A stretch of 64,000 bases of DNA from Pseudomonas cavernae (GTDB lineage: Bacteria > Pseudomonadota > Gammaproteobacteria > Pseudomonadales > Pseudomonadaceae), in contig NZ_CP032419.1 of assembly GCF_003595175.1 (NCBI RefSeq), positions 1,612,001-1,676,000 on the forward strand, read 5' to 3'. Positions 44,976-52,903 of the stretch are shown one piece after another (position 1 is the first letter of the stretch; the number at the start of each line of letters is the position of its first letter). The notes below the pieces were generated by a model. It was not told the DNA's origin. It worked only from the letters and a program-made list of their open reading frames with translations, and ran no database searches. A program made the position numbers and the translations under genes.

Positions 44976-46505
44976 ATGAATGACAGGTTGCTTGAAATAC
45001 CCGGCTATAGCGTGCACGGGCGGTTGGGTAAGGGCGGGATGGCCGAGGTCTATCTGGCGACCCAGGAGTCGCTGCACCGCAAGGTGGCGGTGAAGGTCTT
45101 GCGCAGCGCCGATGATGAGGCGTTCAGCAAACGCTTCATCAAGGAGGGGCATATCGTCGCCTCCTTGCATCACCCTTCGATCATCACCATCCACGACATC
45201 GACAAACTGGCCGATGGCCGTCACTACCTGGCCATGGAGTTTGTCGCCGGGGGCGATCTGGCCCAGCACAAGGGCGAGGTGTTCGAGCCGCAGCGCGCCC
45301 TGGCCATCGTCCGGCAGATTGCCAGCGGCCTCGCCGTGGTGCATGAGAAAGGTCTGGTGCATCGCGACATCAAGCCCGCGAACATCCTCTTCCGTGACGA
45401 CGGCACGGTGGTGATCAGCGATTTCGGCATCGCCAAGGAACTGGAACTGGACAACGAACTCACCCAGTTCAACATCGCCGTCGGCAGCCCGGCCTACAGC
45501 AGCCCGGAGCAGGCGCAGTGCCAGCCGCTGGATGCGCGCAGCGATATCTACAGCCTGGGTGTCATCCTGCTGGAAATGCTCAGCGGGGCGAATCCCTATC
45601 GCGGCTCCAGCTACACCCAGACCGTGATGAACCATGTGCAGATGGAGCTGCCCAGCCTGCCGGCGCACCTGAGTCAGTACCAGAACTTGCTGGAGCGCAT
45701 GCTGGCCAAGGACCCCGACGAGCGCTTTGCCGACTGCAGGGTGCTGCTGGCAAGCCTGGCCGAGCTGAGCGAGGCGGAGCTGGACCACACGCGCCTCGCC
45801 CCGGCGCTGAGCTTGGAGCGACCCGGCAAACAGCGGGCGGCCACTGGCGGGCGGAGCACGCCCGTGCGCCTGTTGTGGGCGCTGCTCGGGCTGCTGCTGG
45901 TCGGCGTTGCCGGCGGCGCGGGCTATTACGTCCATCAGCAGATGAAGATCGCCGACTTCCTCGCCCGCGGCGAACAGCGTCTGGCCGAAGGCAAGCTGCT
46001 CGAGCCGGCGCAGGATAATGCCGACTACTTCTTCCGCCAGGTGCTGCTGCTCGATGAGGCCAATGCCGACGCCGAGTCCGGTTTGCAACGGGTGCTCGAG
46101 GCGCGGGTCGCCGGCTACCTGCAGCTGGCCGAGCGAAGCATCGCCGAGGAGCGCCTGCTGCTGCCCGAGGACAACAGCGCGGTGTTCTATTACCGCCAGG
46201 TGCTGGGCTGGGTGCCGGGGCAAGAGCAGGCGTTGGCTGGGCTGCAGCGCGTGGCACAACACTACATCGACCAGAGCGAAGGCGCCTATGCCAGACGGGA
46301 ATACGCCCTGGCGCTGGAATACATCAAGCATGGCCTGGAAGCGCAGCCCGACAACGAAGTGCTGCTCAAGCTTTACGATGACCATGAGCAACGCGTGCGC
46401 AAGGCCCGGGCGACGCGCCCCCGCGCAACGAACTCGTCGAGCAGCCAGGAGCAGAAGCAACCGAACGCCATCAAGCGCCTATGGAATCGTCTCTTCGATA
46501 ATTGA
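44976..46505 (+). CDS. Membrane Ser/Thr protein kinase
   Basis: A 509-residue Hanks-type kinase. Glycine loop GKGGMAEVYLA, Lys in VAVKVL, catalytic loop HRDIKPANI, DFGIAKE and the SPEQ activation-end motif are all intact (about 8-265). A linker leads to one membrane segment (LLWALLGLLLVGVAGGAGYY, about 292-311). The outer ~190 residues are alpha-helical, with repeats resembling TPR/Sel1 pairs (ADYFFRQVLLLDEANADAES, AVFYYRQVLGWVPGQEQALAG). It follows the phosphatase and precedes the FHA protein. Confidence 0.93.
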   Translation: MNDRLLEIPGYSVHGRLGKGGMAEVYLATQESLHRKVAVKVLRSADDEAFSKRFIKEGHIVASLHHPSIITIHDIDKLADGRHYLAMEFVAGGDLAQHKGEVFEPQRALAIVRQIASGLAVVHEKGLVHRDIKPANILFRDDGTVVISDFGIAKELELDNELTQFNIAVGSPAYSSPEQAQCQPLDARSDIYSLGVILLEMLSGANPYRGSSYTQTVMNHVQMELPSLPAHLSQYQNLLERMLAKDPDERFADCRVLLASLAELSEAELDHTRLAPALSLERPGKQRAATGGRSTPVRLLWALLGLLLVGVAGGAGYYVHQQMKIADFLARGEQRLAEGKLLEPAQDNADYFFRQVLLLDEANADAESGLQRVLEARVAGYLQLAERSIAEERLLLPEDNSAVFYYRQVLGWVPGQEQALAGLQRVAQHYIDQSEGAYARREYALALEYIKHGLEAQPDNEVLLKLYDDHEQRVRKARATRPRATNSSSSQEQKQPNAIKRLWNRLFDN

Positions 46506-46622
46506 GCGCGCGGTGCCGAGCGGCCGGTTGAGTGACCGCTGCCGGCGTAAGGTGCAGGTGGTGAGTAATAGGGTCACGGGTTGAATTGGCGTTGCGCAAC
46601 TTTCTTAAGGTAGACACCGAGC

Positions 46623-47477
46623 ATGCTTAGGATTCACTTCACGGACAATCGCCAGGCGCCCATCTGGCTGGTGGATGAACGCTTCACCATCGGCCAGGAC
46701 AGCCGCAACAAATTGGTGCTGACGGATTCGGAGATCAGCCCTTTTCATGCCGAAATCCGCCAGGATCACGGCCTCTACTACCTGACCGACTGCGGGACCC
46801 AGGCCGGTACCTATGTCAACGATGAGCGCATCGGCGCGCGCTACCAACTGCGCTCGGACGACAAGGTGCGGCTCGGTTCGCTGGAGCTGCTGCTGGTCGA
46901 CCCGGCGAAGAACAAGCCGAAGGCCGAGGCGCCCGCGCGCTGGTTCCTGCAGGTGATCAAGGGCGAGCATCAGGGCCACAAGTACCATGTGACCGGCTCG
47001 ATGACCTTCGGCCGCTCCGTGAAGTGCGAGCTGTGCTTCAGCGACCTGGAGCTGTCGCGCCGACACTGCGAGTTCTTCCTCAAGGACGACGTGCTGGAGA
47101 TCAAGGACCTGGCCTCCGCCAACGGCGTGTTCGTCAACCACCAGAAGCTCAGCACGGCCGTGTTGCTGCCCGGCGACCAGGTACGCATGGGCTCGGTGAC
47201 CCTGCTGGTGATCGGACCCAAGGTCGAGGTGCCCCAGGTCGAAGATGAAGACGCCACCCTGTTCATGCGCGCCATCGACCTGCCCAAACCAGCCAAGCCT
47301 AAACCAGCTAGCCAGCCGGCAATCACCAATCCGTTGCGAGTGGCGGCGGCCAATGCCGCGCAGAAGCGTGACGAGCCGGCGGTGCAGGCGAAGCGACCGC
47401 TGAACAAGGCATGGCTGGGGCTGCTGGTTGTGGTAGCGGTGGCGGCTGTGGCCCTGACGGCGCAGGCCATGCTCTGA
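46623..47477 (+). CDS. Tandem FHA-domain membrane-anchored protein
   Basis: 284 residues with two forkhead-associated domains: FTIGQDSRNKLVLTDSEISPFHAEI (about 20-80) and FGRSVKCELCFSDLELSRRHCEF (about 125-185). Both keep the Arg/Ser-x-x-His-type phosphothreonine pocket (weaker in the first). A Pro/Lys linker leads to a C-terminal membrane segment (AWLGLLVVVAVAAVALTA) at the very end, as in tail-anchored proteins. A likely docking partner of the adjacent kinase. Confidence 0.9.
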   Translation: MLRIHFTDNRQAPIWLVDERFTIGQDSRNKLVLTDSEISPFHAEIRQDHGLYYLTDCGTQAGTYVNDERIGARYQLRSDDKVRLGSLELLLVDPAKNKPKAEAPARWFLQVIKGEHQGHKYHVTGSMTFGRSVKCELCFSDLELSRRHCEFFLKDDVLEIKDLASANGVFVNHQKLSTAVLLPGDQVRMGSVTLLVIGPKVEVPQVEDEDATLFMRAIDLPKPAKPKPASQPAITNPLRVAAANAAQKRDEPAVQAKRPLNKAWLGLLVVVAVAAVALTAQAML

Positions 47478-47527
47478 GCGGCGGCTTACGCCCTAATTTA
47501 GGCGTGCGCCCCAAGTGCGCCACCCGC

Positions 47528-47569
47528 ATCGCCAATAAGCTGCGCCAGCATGGGCAGGGCAAGACCTGA
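47528..47569 (+). pseudogene. Diverged copy of the phhR 3' end
   Basis: The 42 bases translate as IANKLRQHGQGKT plus stop, against IANKLRQHGLGKE plus stop at the true phhR end (43942-43983). That is 11 of 13 residues and about 30 of 42 bases identical, with most changes at third codon positions. There is no gene around it and weak resemblance further upstream (GGCGTG at 47501). It marks the far edge of the phosphatase-kinase-FHA cassette. Confidence 0.65.
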
Positions 47570-47607
47570 GTCGCGCGCCGGCAGCTTAGGAAAGATGTTG
47601 ATCTAAA

Positions 47608-47628
47608 TGATAAGTATTATTAATATCT
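47608..47628 (+). promoter_or_regulatory. AT-rich promoter, possibly Fur-like
   Basis: ATGATAAGTATTATTAATA, in an otherwise GC-rich region and about 60 bp before the next gene, loosely resembles the 19-bp Fur site GATAATGATAATCATTATC. A strong sigma-70 promoter alone would also explain it. Confidence 0.3.
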
Positions 47629-47686
47629 CTAAGACTTTAGTCCTAGGGGTCGCATTGCCATCCCTAATAAAAACAAGGTGAATGCA

Positions 47687-48271
47687 ATGCTTAAAATGCT
47701 GCTCATATACAGCCATCTGCTCGCTACCTGCATCGCCCTCGGGACCATGCTGCAGGCCGATCACAAGCTCTGGCGCTGGCGCAAGGAGTTGCTCAACCGC
47801 GCGATGCGTGAGCAGCTAGCGGAAACCCAGCAGATCGTCACCCTGGCGCTGCTGTTTCTGTGGGGGACTGGCCTGCTGTTGGTGCTGATGGGCTATCTCG
47901 ACGAAGGTATTGGCTATCTGCTCAATCAGAAACTCTGGGCCAAGGTCAGCGTGGTCACGCTGCTGAGCCTGAACGGCGCGTTGCTGCACAAAGCCGGTTT
48001 CCCTCTGTTGCAAAAAGCGCCTTTCGTCTTGTTGCCCGGCTCTGCCCGCGTCCGCCTTGGGCTCTTGGGCGCGCTGTCCATGAGTGGCTGGCTATTCGCC
48101 GCATTCCTGGGGGTGGCCCGCCCGTGGAATCATGTGATGCCTTATCAGCATGTGATGGGCGCCTTCGCCGCGCTCTTGCTGCTGGCCAGTGCCGTGGCGT
48201 TTGTCGTCGTTAGCACGGCGGGCGTTGAAGTTGAGGATGAGCAGGGCGATGGGTCTGCTGAGTCTTGTTAG
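47687..48271 (+). CDS. Small polytopic membrane protein, His-rich helices (CopD/DUF2214-like)
   Basis: 194 residues from ATG 47687 with AAGGTG upstream. About five hydrophobic segments. Histidines sit at membrane edges (IYSHLLAT, ADHKLWRW, RPWNHVMPYQHVMG), as in CopD- or cytochrome-b-like membrane proteins. The C-terminal tail is acidic. I do not recognise a characterised relative; metal or heme binding is only a suggestion. A terminator lies about 110 bp after the stop. Confidence 0.7.
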   Translation: MLKMLLIYSHLLATCIALGTMLQADHKLWRWRKELLNRAMREQLAETQQIVTLALLFLWGTGLLLVLMGYLDEGIGYLLNQKLWAKVSVVTLLSLNGALLHKAGFPLLQKAPFVLLPGSARVRLGLLGALSMSGWLFAAFLGVARPWNHVMPYQHVMGAFAALLLLASAVAFVVVSTAGVEVEDEQGDGSAESC

Positions 48272-48381
48272 ACCATGGTGGAATGGCTGGCTCTGGCTGG
48301 CGGGCGTACAAAGGCTGCATCCAGCTCCTGCGTGGTTTCTGGATGACGTGTTTTCCCATTCCACTCTCCCGGAATGTTGCA

Positions 48382-48406
48382 GGCGGCCCAGCGGGCCGCC
48401 TTTTTT
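48382..48406 (+). terminator. Rho-independent terminator
   Basis: Perfect stem GGCGGCCC / GGGCCGCC with a 3-nt loop, followed by six Ts. Confidence 0.85.
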
Positions 48407-48440
48407 GTGGCTATGTCCCAGTTGCGTGCTGCAGCGCTGT

Positions 48441-48621
48441 GTAGGAGCCAGCTTGCTGGCAATCACTGCCGGACTGCGCAGCCCATCCTACCGATGAACT
48501 CCAGTCGTAATCCGGGGCGCCGCATTACCCGCCCTGCGGGCTGTCAGCACATTCCGAACGTGTAGGAGCGAATTCATTCGCGAAAGGGCTCATCCCTTGC
48601 TCGCGGATAAATCCGCTCCTC
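48441..48621. repeat. REP-type repeats (GTAGGAGC...)
   Basis: One half element, GTAGGAGCCAGCTTGCTGGC (48441-48460), and one fuller palindrome from GTAGGAGCGAATTCATTCG (48562) to GGATAAATCCGCTCC (about 48619) are typical pseudomonad REPs. The 410-base gap 48272-48681 holds these, the terminator and no gene. Confidence 0.7.
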
Positions 48622-48681
48622 CAAAAAACACTGATCCATGCGACACGTAACTGGGACATAACCTTTTATGGACGGCCGTGC

Positions 48682-48945
48682 TTAGCCCTCGTGGCAGCCG
48701 TTGCCCCAGACCCGGTACTGGATGGTGTGGCGCTGGCCTTGCGAGTCGTCATAGGTCATGCGCGCCGGGACGACGCCGCAGTCCTTGGAGATGTCGGTGG
48801 TCGAGACCACGTGGGCGATATCCAATTTCATGCCGTAGGTGTAGGGCACCACGGCGGAGTCCTGTTGCGGGTCGCTGGCGGTCGCTTCTGCGGCAAGGGT
48901 GAGGGAGGAGAGGCTGGCCAGGGCCAGGATGGCTACAGCTTTCAT
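48682..48945 (-). CDS. DUF2790 small exported protein
   Basis: 87 residues. A signal peptide (MKAVAILALASLSSLTLAAEA) is followed by the DUF2790 core VPYTYGMKLDIAHVVS...CGVVPARMTYDDSQGQ and the end VWGNGC. Two cysteines could form a disulfide. These pseudomonad-specific periplasmic proteins occur in several copies per genome, often copper- or stress-responsive; the role is unproven. GGAAGG precedes the ATG. Confidence 0.88.
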   Translation of the reverse strand: MKAVAILALASLSSLTLAAEATASDPQQDSAVVPYTYGMKLDIAHVVSTTDISKDCGVVPARMTYDDSQGQRHTIQYRVWGNGCHEG

Positions 48946-49226
48946 TGCATACCTTCCTTATCTGCATCTCCAGCCGATGGCAGGCCGAAATCCAGGCGTA
49001 TGTTGGCCTGGACGAAGACCGGCACCTTCATCGGGAGGGGATGGATGGGGTGGAAATCAGGGTTTCGGACGTGTTTCTTGGTGCGTTTTCAGCGCAGGGA
49101 AATGCTACGTCCCGGGGCCGCGCGGTTATATGGCTGGGCGACTGAAAGACTCTGTACTGGGAGGCAACAATCTCCCGGAAGGCCAGGAAATCCGGCCTGG
49201 AGGTTGGTGTTGGGCGCCGGGGCTGG
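48946..49226. other. Intergenic stretch without recognisable gene
   Basis: Short frames here look like noise. The sequence leads into repeat remnants at 49227. Together 48946-49350 is 405 bases without a gene. Confidence 0.4.
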
Positions 49227-49259
49227 CGATGGGCATCGCTGCGCTCGACCCATCCTACG
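49227..49259. repeat. Half copy of a family A hairpin
   Basis: GATGGGCATCGCTGCGCTC followed by GACCCATCCTAC is only the right half of the palindrome. Confidence 0.6.
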
Positions 49260-49279
49260 ATCCGTCTCGATGCCCCGCC

Positions 49280-49346
49280 GTAGGGTGGATGTCGCTTTTC
49301 ACATCCGCCGCGCTGGTGGAGAACGCTGCGCGGTTTTCCACCCTAC
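49280..49346. repeat. Hairpin repeat, family B
   Basis: Starts GTAGGGTGGATGTCGC, ends GGTTTTCCACCCTAC, 5 bp before the stop codon of the convergent FUSC gene. Confidence 0.8.
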
Positions 49347-49350
49347 GGGC

Positions 49351-51507
49351 TCAGGTTTCGTATGACGGCAGCGGCGACTGCGGGTCGAGCAGCGAGGTAC
49401 GGATGAAGTGCAGGTAGCTCAGCACGCGCCGCAGCGGCGAGCTGTCGAAATGCGCTGGGCGTGGTTCCGCGGTATGGCGGGTGCTGTGAATGGCATGTTC
49501 GACAGCGCCGAGGGCGCGCTGGCGGTTGGCGGCGCTGGGCTGGATGAACAGGCGGATCAGGGCGCGGCCCAGCGTGCGGATCGCCCGGCGCCAGGGCATG
49601 TTGGGCGCATAGCAGCGCTCGGCGGGCAGGGCGGCCTGCTCGCGGCGCAATTCGATGATCGCGTGGCCGATTTCCTGCACCAGAAACATCCAGCCCAGCA
49701 GTCGGCGCTGCACGTCCGGGCGGCCGGCGGCAAGCCCGTAGGCCTGGGTCAGCAGGTCGCGGGTGCTGCTCTCGAAGCTGGCGCTGAGGCCCTTCAGCGG
49801 GGCGCTGATGGCATCGGCCACGCGCAGGCGCAGCTGCGTTTCCAGGCGTTGCCACAGCCAGGGGCGGTTGGGTGGCAGGATCAGCGCGGTGGCGAGTATC
49901 GCCAGCCCCATCGCGAGGAGCTGCGCGAGGTATTCGTTGATGACCAGGGCGGCATCGTAACGGGTCAGGTTGGCCGGCAGCGAGGTCCAGGAAAACCACA
50001 TCAGCAAGCCGACGCCGCAGCCGTTCCACTGTGGCCTTGCGAGCAGCCAGGCGCCCAGTGCGTAGATCGGCGCCAGTACGCAGCAGAGCAGGGGGAAGCC
50101 ATCCAGCAGCGGCAGCACGCGGAAGGTCAGGCAGAAGCCCAGGGTGGCACCGATCAGGGTGCCCAGCGCCAGTTGCCGGGCTAGCCGTTGCGGATTCGGC
50201 GAGGTCGAGGCCAGGGCGCAGACCATGACCGCGGTGAGGGTGAAGGTGGGGCCGCTGGGCCAGTCGGTCGCGATCCACAGTGTCGCGCCGCAGACGACCA
50301 TCAGTGTGCAGCGCAGCCCGGCCACCGCCGCCGCCAGCGCGTTCGCCCGCGGCGTGAAGCGCTCGTGCCACTGTTCGCGCGCATGCTTGTGGGCTGCCAG
50401 CGCGGCGTGGGTCTGGGCGTAGTTGTGCAGCTCTTCGGTGAAGCGAAAGAGCAGCTCGGCGGCGGTGTCGTAGTCCAGTTGCTCGGCCTCGCTGGGGGCA
50501 CTGGCGAGCAGGCGCGCACGGCCGTCGCGAATACGTGGCAGCAGGGCCTGGCGGCCTTCGTCGAGCTGCCTGGCCAGCAGTGTGGCGGCGGCATCGTCGA
50601 GCAGGTGCTGCTGCCAGGGGGCGAGCAGCTCGCCGATCGGCAGCAGGCACGGCATGAGGTGTTCGAGTACCGATGCGGCGTGCTGCGTGCGCAGGCGTTC
50701 GAGCAGCCGCTGCAAGGCATGGAAGCGCGTGGTCATCTGCATGAACTCGCTGTTCAGGCGCGCCAGCCGGCCGCTGCGCAGACGCATCTGCGGGTCTTCG
50801 AAGCGGGTGGCGTCGCGCAGGCTTTCCAGGCCGACCGCCTCGGCGGCGAAGCGCGCGCTGGCATCCTCGAAGCGTGCGATCTTCAGGCTGCCGTCGAGCC
50901 CGGCGCTGGCCAGCCCGGCGAATTCGGCGAAGCGCCGGTCGAGTGCATGACGCAGCGCCGCGCCACTGCTCTGCGGCAGGATCAGCGCGCTGACCAGCCC
51001 GGAGCAGAGGATGCCCAGGCTGATCTCCAGCACCCGCCAGAGCGCCTGCATGAACGCCGCCTCCGGGTGCGGCGCGGCGGGGATGCCGATCATCGCCACG
51101 GTGTAGCCGGCGAGCAGGCAGGCATAGGCGCGGAAGTCGCGGTAGCGGGCCGCGCCGGCGGTACACAGGCCGACCCAGATGGCCACGCAGAGTAGGAACA
51201 GCACCGGCTCCTGGCCGAACAGGGCGATCATTGCGACCATCGCCACGAGCCCGATCAGGGTGCCGACGATGCGGTAGAAACTCTTCGCCAGCACCTGGCC
51301 GCTTTGCGGCTGCATGACGATGAAGACGCTGACCAATACCGTGCTCGGTTGCGGCAGCTCCAGGCGATAGGCCAACCACAGCGCGCCGAACGCGGCGAGC
51401 AAGGCTTTGCCGATGAAGGCCCAGGTAACGCCATCGCTTTGCGCCCATTCGGCCAGCGCACGGCGCAGTTCGCCCGACGAGGGCAGTGCGGGGAAAACCA
51501 GGTTCAT
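49351..51507 (-). CDS. FUSC-family membrane protein (AaeB/YccS-like efflux)
   Basis: 718 residues from ATG 51507. Two sets of about five to six membrane helices (about 20-180 and 370-530), each followed by a long soluble helical region, give the FUSC double-module plan. Motifs include VFIVMQPQSGQVLAKSFYRIVGTLIG in the first module. AaeB relatives export aromatic carboxylic acids; YccS relatives are uncharacterised. No AaeA-type membrane-fusion partner is adjacent. The LysR gene is divergent, 299 bp away. Confidence 0.87.
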   Translation of the reverse strand: MNLVFPALPSSGELRRALAEWAQSDGVTWAFIGKALLAAFGALWLAYRLELPQPSTVLVSVFIVMQPQSGQVLAKSFYRIVGTLIGLVAMVAMIALFGQEPVLFLLCVAIWVGLCTAGAARYRDFRAYACLLAGYTVAMIGIPAAPHPEAAFMQALWRVLEISLGILCSGLVSALILPQSSGAALRHALDRRFAEFAGLASAGLDGSLKIARFEDASARFAAEAVGLESLRDATRFEDPQMRLRSGRLARLNSEFMQMTTRFHALQRLLERLRTQHAASVLEHLMPCLLPIGELLAPWQQHLLDDAAATLLARQLDEGRQALLPRIRDGRARLLASAPSEAEQLDYDTAAELLFRFTEELHNYAQTHAALAAHKHAREQWHERFTPRANALAAAVAGLRCTLMVVCGATLWIATDWPSGPTFTLTAVMVCALASTSPNPQRLARQLALGTLIGATLGFCLTFRVLPLLDGFPLLCCVLAPIYALGAWLLARPQWNGCGVGLLMWFSWTSLPANLTRYDAALVINEYLAQLLAMGLAILATALILPPNRPWLWQRLETQLRLRVADAISAPLKGLSASFESSTRDLLTQAYGLAAGRPDVQRRLLGWMFLVQEIGHAIIELRREQAALPAERCYAPNMPWRRAIRTLGRALIRLFIQPSAANRQRALGAVEHAIHSTRHTAEPRPAHFDSSPLRRVLSYLHFIRTSLLDPQSPLPSYET

Positions 51508-51806
51508 GGGTTTATTCCGTGATCGGATGAGGGCGATGGAGATGGGGTGTTGGGCCGCCGGCGCGGAGATGGAGGCATGGGGTGGCCGGCCGGTTGGCCA
51601 GCGCAAGGAAGGTGCACGGTGGGCGAGGCACAGCTGCTAATCCTGGGATGGTGCGGGTGGCCGCAGGTGGGGCGGCGATTCTAGGAGGCGGCCGGGGCGA
51701 AGATAAGCTGACGGATTAGCGATTCATTGTTGTCTGAACAGGCAATAATTGAATGTTGCTGAATGTGTGAAAATTCGCGGCTTCTTCAGCTCGCTCCGGG
51801 AGCACG
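51508..51806. promoter_or_regulatory. Divergent FUSC/LysR control region
   Basis: An AT-rich part near the LysR gene contains ATTG-N13-CAAT (51726-51746), a plausible LysR-type dyad. No gene is seen. Confidence 0.35.
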
Positions 51807-52754
51807 ATGGACCTCTTGCACAACATGCGCACCTTTGTCTGTGTCGCCGAATGCGGCAGTTTCACCGCCGCCGCCCAGCGCATGGACCTCACCACCGCCT
51901 ATGTGTCGCGCACGGTGGCCAAGCTCGAGGCGCGTTTGCACACGCGTTTGCTGCACCGCACCACGCGGCGCGTGGCGCTGACCGAGGCGGGCGAACGCTA
52001 CCTGCAGCGCTGCCAGCAGATCCTCGGCTGCATCGAGGAGGCGGAGGCCGAGGCGGGCGAAGCGCACGCGCGGCCGGCCGGCACGCTGAAGGTGCATGCG
52101 ATGACCGGGATCGGTCAGCACTACCTGATCAAGGCGATTGCCCAGTATGGCGACAAGTACCCCGAGGTCAGCTTCGACCTGACCCTGGCCAATCGCAGCA
52201 CCGATATCCTCGACGAGGGTTACGACATCTCCGTGGTGCTCGCCGCCGAACTGCCGGACTCGGGCTTCGTCTCCAAGTCGCTGGGCCAGACCTTCAGCGT
52301 GCTCTGCGCTTCGCCGGCCTATGTCGACAAGCACGGTGCGCCGCACACCCCGGCGCAGCTCAACGAGCACCGCTGCCTGCGTTTGGTGAACGCGGCGATG
52401 TCGCTGGACAGGTGGCGGTTTGCAGGCCCCCAGGGCGAGGAAATGGTCAGCATCGGCAAGACCCCCTTCCAGGTGAATAACGCCGATGCGATGACCGAAA
52501 GCGTACGCGCCGGCATGGGCATCGGCGCCTTGCCGATCTATTCGGCAGCCAGCGGCCTGCGCGATGGCAGCCTGGTGCGCGTGCTGCCGGACTACAGCCT
52601 GCATCATCTGAACGTGTTCGCGCTGTACGCCTCGCGGCAGTACCTGGACGCCAAGATCAGGACCTGGGTGGAGTTCCTGCGTGACACCCTGCCAGCCATG
52701 CTGGCCGCCGATGCCCGCTGCATCGCCGAGCACAGTGGTCCGCTGCCTCGCTAG
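51807..52754 (+). CDS. LysR-family transcriptional regulator
   Basis: 315 residues. The N-terminal winged helix is clear (NMRTFVCVAECGSFTAAAQRMDLTTAYVSRTVAKLEARL, about 5-45), followed by a periplasmic-binding-like effector domain. It resembles the AaeR/DmlR-type subgroup. Divergent orientation makes the FUSC exporter its likely target, with an aromatic acid as possible inducer by analogy with AaeR-AaeB. Confidence 0.9.
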   Translation: MDLLHNMRTFVCVAECGSFTAAAQRMDLTTAYVSRTVAKLEARLHTRLLHRTTRRVALTEAGERYLQRCQQILGCIEEAEAEAGEAHARPAGTLKVHAMTGIGQHYLIKAIAQYGDKYPEVSFDLTLANRSTDILDEGYDISVVLAAELPDSGFVSKSLGQTFSVLCASPAYVDKHGAPHTPAQLNEHRCLRLVNAAMSLDRWRFAGPQGEEMVSIGKTPFQVNNADAMTESVRAGMGIGALPIYSAASGLRDGSLVRVLPDYSLHHLNVFALYASRQYLDAKIRTWVEFLRDTLPAMLAADARCIAEHSGPLPR

Positions 52755-52903
52755 GGGCGGCGTACGCACGGTTGGGAAAAGTCGGGCTTATAAGCCCATA
52801 AGTTTGCCTGTGGGCTCGGTACTACCATGGTCGAATGGCCCTGGCGGGAGGCGGCGGATACAAAAGGTGGCATAGAACAACAACTGTCACCGAGGTTATT
52901 TCC

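Noticed and set aside
43984..47477. Type VI secretion locus around the kinase/phosphatase/FHA genes
   Set aside because: No tssB/C, tssM, hcp, vgrG or clpV gene is present on either side; the neighbours are phhR and a small membrane protein.
52835..52903. Longer N-terminus for acetyl-CoA synthetase
   Set aside because: The 23 extra residues are not typical of the family and the ATG at 52904 has a suitable ribosome site.
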